This document shows, in pieces, positions 45,731 through 50,557 of a stretch of 50,557 nt of DNA. Made by a program: the position numbers and the translations under genes. Source of the DNA: a bacterium (GTDB lineage: Bacteria > Patescibacteriota > Minisyncoccia > Phycocordibacterales > UBA12079); contig DAOWHH010000002.1 in assembly GCA_030641525.1 (NCBI GenBank), positions 1 to 50,557 on the forward strand. The letters run 5' to 3'. The number at the start of each line of letters is the position of its first letter. The first letter of the stretch is position 1. The notes beneath the pieces are model-generated. The model was not told where the DNA came from and searched no databases. It saw only the letters and a program-made list of their open reading frames with translations.

Positions 45731-45845
45731 ATAGTCATTCAAACAAAGAGTCTTACTCTTTATTCTTATTGGGTTAGAAAAAGGAGAATAAAAAATCCAT
45801 CTAATAATTTGTGATTATGTGTTTTTAGAGTAGAATGGGGTTATT

Positions 45846-46748
45846 GTGGTTGAAAAAAAGCAAAAAATATTGGTTGTTTTGGGGGCGACTGCTTCTGGGA
45901 AAAGTGATTTAGCTGTTGATTTGGCTAGAAAATTTAATGGTGAAATTATTTCGGCTGATTCTCGACAGGTTTATAAGGGTCTTGATATTGGATCTGGTAA
46001 AATCACTGAAGAAGAAATGAAGGGGATTTCTCATTATCTTTTGGATGTGATCAGTCCACAGAAGATTTTTGATGTAGCTCAATTTAAAAAATTAGCAGAT
46101 AAATATATTGAGGATATTTTAAAGAGAGGGAAAGTTCCAATTCTTTGTGGAGGGACTGGTTTTTATATTCAGGCTGTCATTGATAATGTTCTTTTGCCAG
46201 AAATTAAAAGAGATGAAAAATTAAGAAAATCTTTAGAATTGTTATCTGTGGAAGAATTATTTAAAAAATTAAAGAAGATGGATTCTGAAAGAGCTAAAAC
46301 AATTGATCCTAAAAATCCTCATCGGCTTATTCGAGCAATTGAAATTGTAAGTCAGCTTGGAAAGGTTCCCCCTATTTCTTCTCTAGATTCTAAATGGGAT
46401 GTTTTACAAATTGGTATTAAAACTGATAAGGATGTTCTGAATAAAAGAATTGAAAAAAGATTTTATAAAAGAGTGAAAGAGGGAATAATAGAAGAGGCTA
46501 AAAAATTACATCAAAAAGGTTTGAGTTATAAGAGAATGGAAGAAATTGGTTTAGCTCATAAATATATTGTTTTGTTTTTGAAAGAGAAGATTTTAAAAGA
46601 GGAATTTATTGAAGGGTCTATAAAAGAGGAGCAGAAATATGCTAAAAGGCAAAATACTTGGTTTAAGAGAGATAAGAGAATTAAGTGGTTTGGGTTGGAG
46701 GAAAAAAAGAAGATAGATAGATTTGTTGGTGTTTTTATTAAAAAATAA
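45846..46748 (+). CDS. miaA: tRNA dimethylallyltransferase
   Basis: LVVLGATASGKSDLAVDLARKFNGEIISADSRQVYKGLDIGSGK; GTG start. Confidence 0.96.
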   Translation: MVEKKQKILVVLGATASGKSDLAVDLARKFNGEIISADSRQVYKGLDIGSGKITEEEMKGISHYLLDVISPQKIFDVAQFKKLADKYIEDILKRGKVPILCGGTGFYIQAVIDNVLLPEIKRDEKLRKSLELLSVEELFKKLKKMDSERAKTIDPKNPHRLIRAIEIVSQLGKVPPISSLDSKWDVLQIGIKTDKDVLNKRIEKRFYKRVKEGIIEEAKKLHQKGLSYKRMEEIGLAHKYIVLFLKEKILKEEFIEGSIKEEQKYAKRQNTWFKRDKRIKWFGLEEKKKIDRFVGVFIKK

Positions 46749-46764
46749 CTTTTATTAAATTTTT

Positions 46765-46800
46765 ACTGCACAAAAACTACGATCGTAGTTTTTGTGTAGT
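46765..46800. terminator. 36-nt palindrome, family copy 2
   Basis: ACTGCACAAAAACTACG-AT-CGTAGTTTTTGTGTAGT; same length and architecture as 1935-1970. Confidence 0.8.
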
Positions 46801-46836
46801 TTAATATTAAGTGATATTTGTTATATAATTAGGTTG

Positions 46837-47790
46837 ATGTTAAAAAGTTTAAAAAAGTTTAAAAATATTTTATTTATATTTTTTATATTCTTCGCTTTTA
46901 ATATTGTGAATGCGGAATCTATAGGAATAGATTTGGTAAAGCAATTTAGGTATTCTCAAAATCCTGTTTTTGCTGGTGATGATGTGCGTGTTTATATTAC
47001 TATTCAAAATAGTTCCGGCTTTGATGCTAGTGGAGTTGTTCAGTTTTATGATAATGATAAATTTTTAAGTGATTCCAATTTTTGGATAGTTAATGGGGGA
47101 AAGATTGAAACTTGGGTTGATTGGCTTCCTACAGAAGGTGATCATAATTTATCGGCCAAAATATCTAGTCTTAAAAAATTGGAGATTGCTGAAGATCCTC
47201 AAGATATTAATTTAGATATTGAGATTAGTGTTTTTGAGAAAAGAATTATTGATATTGATACTGATAAAGATGGTATTGGTAATCAGGATGATTTGGATGA
47301 TGACAATGACGGTATATCAGATGAGGATGAATTAAAAGAGGGAATGGATCCTTTAGTTTTTAATTCTCCAATTAATGAAGAAAAGGAAATGAGTGATGAT
47401 GAGAGATGGGATTTTTTAAAGGAAAAAATATTTACAGAGGATAATATAGAAAAGACTAAGGAAGTTTCAGGTACTATATTTGAAAAAACTAAAATAATTG
47501 TTGAAAATACTAAAGAATTTTTGGAAGAAGAAAAAGAAAGGGTTGATGATGAATTAGATCAAACAAAATTGAGTGAGGCTCAAAATATTTCTGATAAGGA
47601 AATTATAGAAAAAGAGAATCCTTTTATTGCTTCTATAATTGATGGAATACCTAGTATAAAGGAGATATATAGTTTTGTGTTAGGAATATTTGTTTATATT
47701 TTAAATAGTATTTGGTTATTATTTGGAACTATAATTTTGATGTTCTGGATTCTAATAAAAGTATTTAAATCTAAATCCGAAGATTATTAA
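46837..47790 (+). CDS. secreted/membrane protein with CARDB-like segment and thrombospondin type 3-like calcium repeat
   Basis: N-terminal signal; DTDKDGIGNQDDLDDDNDGISDEDELKEGMDP; C-terminal TM. TATAAT 7 nt upstream of this ATG. Confidence 0.8.
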   Translation: MLKSLKKFKNILFIFFIFFAFNIVNAESIGIDLVKQFRYSQNPVFAGDDVRVYITIQNSSGFDASGVVQFYDNDKFLSDSNFWIVNGGKIETWVDWLPTEGDHNLSAKISSLKKLEIAEDPQDINLDIEISVFEKRIIDIDTDKDGIGNQDDLDDDNDGISDEDELKEGMDPLVFNSPINEEKEMSDDERWDFLKEKIFTEDNIEKTKEVSGTIFEKTKIIVENTKEFLEEEKERVDDELDQTKLSEAQNISDKEIIEKENPFIASIIDGIPSIKEIYSFVLGIFVYILNSIWLLFGTIILMFWILIKVFKSKSEDY

Positions 47791-47809
47791 AAGTTTATGA
47801 ACTTTCTAC

Positions 47810-49018
47810 TCAAACCTTTGGCTTGATTTCCACCTTTTTCATTCTTAAAGTGTTTAATAAGATAGCGGCGATAGCTCCTAATATAAAGGTTGTTTGGAGA
47901 TTGAAATAAAGAGAGATAAAAATAATTGCGGAAAGCATAATCACTCTTCCTGTATGTATAGCCATTTCTCTAATAACCGTGAATTCATCTACAAAATGTC
48001 CTTCATTAGCAGCTTTTTCATAAGTAATAGCTTCAAAAGGTATTCTCATAAATATTTTGGTTAATTTATGGTAGGCATCTATAACGAAGATTTGGAAAGC
48101 AGTAGCAATGAATATTTTTATAATCCATCCTAAAGCATAGAATATAGAGCTATAACCTAAAACATTTTCTTTTTTAGTTTTTTTGTTATCTGTGTAATTT
48201 CCAATGACTAATTGAAGTACAATAGTTATACCCACGATTATAGAAGAAAGAATTCCTAATTCTAAATAATTTCCGTTTAATATTTGCAACATAAAAACAG
48301 GCCAAATCATACCTCCTATAATACCTTCTCCTCCATCAGCCATAAAAGCTAAAACTTCTGGTCTTCTTTTGCGTGAGAAAAAATTCTTCCAAGTTTCTTT
48401 TATTGTCCAAGTAAATTTTTCTTTTGTGCGAGGAAGTTTTAAAAGAGGAATTATTGAAAGTAAATAAAGAATTATAGCCATAACGAATAATACATTGAAA
48501 GAATATTTAGTGATTATATATCCAGCTAATAATGGGGTAAAAATTGCTATAGCATTTTTAGTGGCTCCCATTATACTAATTTCTTTACCACGATTATTTT
48601 TACTTGTGAATTTTGCAAAATCTACATTATAAGGTACCCAATATAAAAGACGATAAATTAATGAAGAGATAATAATCAATGGAATATATATTTTATAATT
48701 ATTTTCATCAATCAGAAAAAAAAAGAAATAACTCAAAGCACTAAAGATAATAGCAGTTTGTAATGCTTTTCTAAAACCAAATTTATTTAGGTATTGAGCT
48801 CCCCAAGCTAAACTCAGAGTGTATAAAAGTGATCCTATTAAATAAAATAAAGCTACTAAACGGATACTTTGCCCGAAAAGATTATATAAAAAAATAGGTA
48901 CAAAGAGACCTAAAAGACCTGTGGCTATAAAAGTAATGGATCTACTTTTATGTAAGGCTGAAAATCCTTCGGAGACAGTACCTTTACCTAGGTATTTATT
49001 TTCAAGTAGAATATTCAT
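47810..49018 (-). CDS. MFS transporter
   Basis: ~12 hydrophobic segments; ISIMGATKNAIAIFTPLLAGYIITKYS. Confidence 0.85.
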   Translation of the reverse strand: MNILLENKYLGKGTVSEGFSALHKSRSITFIATGLLGLFVPIFLYNLFGQSIRLVALFYLIGSLLYTLSLAWGAQYLNKFGFRKALQTAIIFSALSYFFFFLIDENNYKIYIPLIIISSLIYRLLYWVPYNVDFAKFTSKNNRGKEISIMGATKNAIAIFTPLLAGYIITKYSFNVLFVMAIILYLLSIIPLLKLPRTKEKFTWTIKETWKNFFSRKRRPEVLAFMADGGEGIIGGMIWPVFMLQILNGNYLELGILSSIIVGITIVLQLVIGNYTDNKKTKKENVLGYSSIFYALGWIIKIFIATAFQIFVIDAYHKLTKIFMRIPFEAITYEKAANEGHFVDEFTVIREMAIHTGRVIMLSAIIFISLYFNLQTTFILGAIAAILLNTLRMKKVEIKPKV

Positions 49019-49108
49019 TACTCATAATGATAACACAAATTATTTTTTATCTTATTGATTAGGGGAAAAGATATTGTGTTTTTTTATCTAAATTGTTAAG
49101 ATTAATTA

Positions 49109-49286
49109 GAACCTATTTAATATCTCATGCCGAATTGAAATTCTGAAATTTTTAGCGAAAATTGTATATTTTGATGAAACATATCGAGATATGTTAAAGA
49201 GAAATAGACGATTTGTAGCAAAAATTTCGAAATTTCAATTGGCAAGTTTTATTTTATTTAATTACGGTGAGATTTTAGATAGGTTC
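49109..49286. mobile_element. MITE-like palindromic element with flanking TA
   Basis: Ends GAACCTATTTAATATCTCA ... TGAGATTTTAGATAGGTTC, TA at 49107-49108 and 49287-49288; interior also self-complementary with central AACATATC-GA-GATATGTT. Confidence 0.75.
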
Positions 49287-49404
49287 TAAGCAGTGGTCGA
49301 CAACTGCAGAAATTATATTACAAACTTAGAAAGATATTTTAAATTACTTCTGTAATTTAAAAAATAAAGGCTAAAACATCATTGATGTTCGCCTAAATAA
49401 AATT

Positions 49405-49743
49405 ATGTCAGAGACTAGAGATGTTGAGTTTTTGGAATATATTGTTAAAGAATTAGTAGATAATCCAGAAGCTGTAAAAGTAGATAGAAAAGTAGATGAA
49501 ATGGGAGTTTTAATCTCTCTTGATGTGGATTCTGCTGATATGGGAAAGATTATAGGTAAGAGTGGAAATACTGCCAAAGCTATAAGAACTCTTCTTAGAG
49601 TTGTAGGGATGAAAAATAATTCTAGAGTTAATTTGAAAATTAATGAACCAGAAGGAAGTGTTCGTCCTACAAGTCAATTCAATGCTCCGTCAGAAGATGC
49701 TGGAGGAATTGATTCAGCTATGGAAGATTTGAAATCACTATAA
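49405..49743 (+). CDS. KH domain RNA-binding protein (KhpA/YlqC-like)
   Basis: FLEYIVKELVDNPEAVKVDRKVDEMGVLISLDVDSADMGKIIGKSGNTAKAIRTLLRV. Confidence 0.92.
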   Translation: MSETRDVEFLEYIVKELVDNPEAVKVDRKVDEMGVLISLDVDSADMGKIIGKSGNTAKAIRTLLRVVGMKNNSRVNLKINEPEGSVRPTSQFNAPSEDAGGIDSAMEDLKSL

Positions 49744-49755
49744 AAATTAAAAAAG

Positions 49756-49788
49756 AAACCCCTGTGCTATAAGCACAGGGTTTTCTTT
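49756..49788 (+). terminator. intrinsic terminator
   Basis: AAACCCCTGTGCTATAAGCACAGGGTTTTCTTTTT. Confidence 0.88.
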
Positions 49789-49828
49789 TTGTAATTTTGA
49801 AGGTAGAATGGAGTAAGTAGTAGATAGT

Positions 49829-49863
49829 AAAGTGGGCGAGGCTTCGCCTAGCCCACTTTTTTT
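49829..49863 (+). terminator. intrinsic terminator with extended inverted flanks
   Basis: AAAGTGGGCGAGGC-TTCG-CCTAGCCCACTTTTTTT. Confidence 0.88.
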
Positions 49864-49903
49864 ACTACCACATTCTACATTTACCTGTTGATAGGTTCTA
49901 ATT

Positions 49904-50533
49904 ATGATTTTTCACATTATTACAATTTTTCCTCAATCTTTTGATTCATATTTAAGTGAATCTATTTTGGCGAGGGCTATAAAAAATAAAAAAATTAAAA
50001 TTAAATTTTATAATCCTAGAGATTTTGTTAAAGAAGGTAGAGTGGACTTTAAGGCTTATGGTGGTGGTCCCGGAATGGTGATGAAAGCAGAACCAGTTAT
50101 TAAAGCTATTACAAAAGCCATTGGTAAAAAAAAGAAAATAAAAATTATTTTCCTTTCTCCTAACGGAAAAGCATTTGATAATGTGATAGCACGAAAATTT
50201 TCAAAAAATTATAAAGATATTGTGATTATTTCTGGTAATTATGAAGGAATTGATGCTCGGGTTAGAAAGATTTTTAAAGCAGAAGAAATTTCAATAGGTG
50301 ATTTTGTTTTAACAAGTGGGGCTTTACCTGCAATGATATTAATTGATGTTATTTCACGACAAATTGAAGGGGTTTTGGGGAAGAGTGAATCTTTAGAAGA
50401 AAATAGAGTTTCTAGTTCAGATGTTTATACTCGTCCTGAAGAAATTATTTATAAGAAGAAAAAATACAAAGTACCCAAGGTACTTTTGTCTGGACATCAT
50501 AAAAAAATTGAAGAGTGGAAAAAAAAGAAATAA
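49904..50533 (+). CDS. trmD: tRNA (guanine-N1)-methyltransferase
   Basis: FHIITIFPQSFDSYLSESILARA; YGGGPGMVMKAEPV; SGNYEGIDARV; SIGDFVLTSGALPAMILIDVISRQIEGVLG. Confidence 0.96.
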   Translation: MIFHIITIFPQSFDSYLSESILARAIKNKKIKIKFYNPRDFVKEGRVDFKAYGGGPGMVMKAEPVIKAITKAIGKKKKIKIIFLSPNGKAFDNVIARKFSKNYKDIVIISGNYEGIDARVRKIFKAEEISIGDFVLTSGALPAMILIDVISRQIEGVLGKSESLEENRVSSSDVYTRPEEIIYKKKKYKVPKVLLSGHHKKIEEWKKKK

Positions 50534-50557
50534 TTTTTTATAATTAAACTAATGATA

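Noticed and set aside
15134-49892. Shared CCTGTTGATAGGT at ~15134 and ~49883
   Set aside because: Only 13-14 nt in an AT-rich 50-kb window; expected by chance within the window, so not called as a repeat family.

Overview
This is an AT-rich, gene-dense bacterial window. Gene content and gene style (minimal aminoacyl-tRNA synthetase domains, many TATAAT-to-ATG leaderless starts, VirD4-like ATPase, GxxExxY protein) suggest a Patescibacteria/CPR (Parcubacteria-like) genome; that placement is inference. Layout: (i) 1-10.6 kb: lone REC-domain response regulator, two tRNA-Thr genes, a large GT4 protein, small orphan genes, a DUF4015-like putative glycoside hydrolase, a VirD4/TraG-like ATPase and a lamin-tail/PKD secreted protein. 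(ii) about 10.7-38.4 kb: a long surface-glycan locus with many glycosyltransferases and methyltransferases (three FkbM, one DUF268), NAD-epimerase, AsnB, Zn-ADH plus a fused TPP enzyme plus a PfkB/HldE-like kinase, and an ABC exporter (Wzm/Wzt with C-terminal carbohydrate-binding domain). (iii) 38.5-50.5 kb: Rel, PheS, MazG-like, NYN, PheT, MiaA, MFS, KH protein, TrmD. Best candidates for something unusual: a PheT whose B5 domain is split by a complete-looking NlpC/P60 domain, in a PheRS that also lacks both known tRNA-binding appendages; a ~220-bp hairpin cassette bounded by a 20-bp direct repeat of the tRNA-Thr(CGT) 3' end; a GxxExxY gene in a repeat-bounded module that duplicated the first 31 nt of wzt; and a 178-bp MITE-like palindrome with TA flanks.
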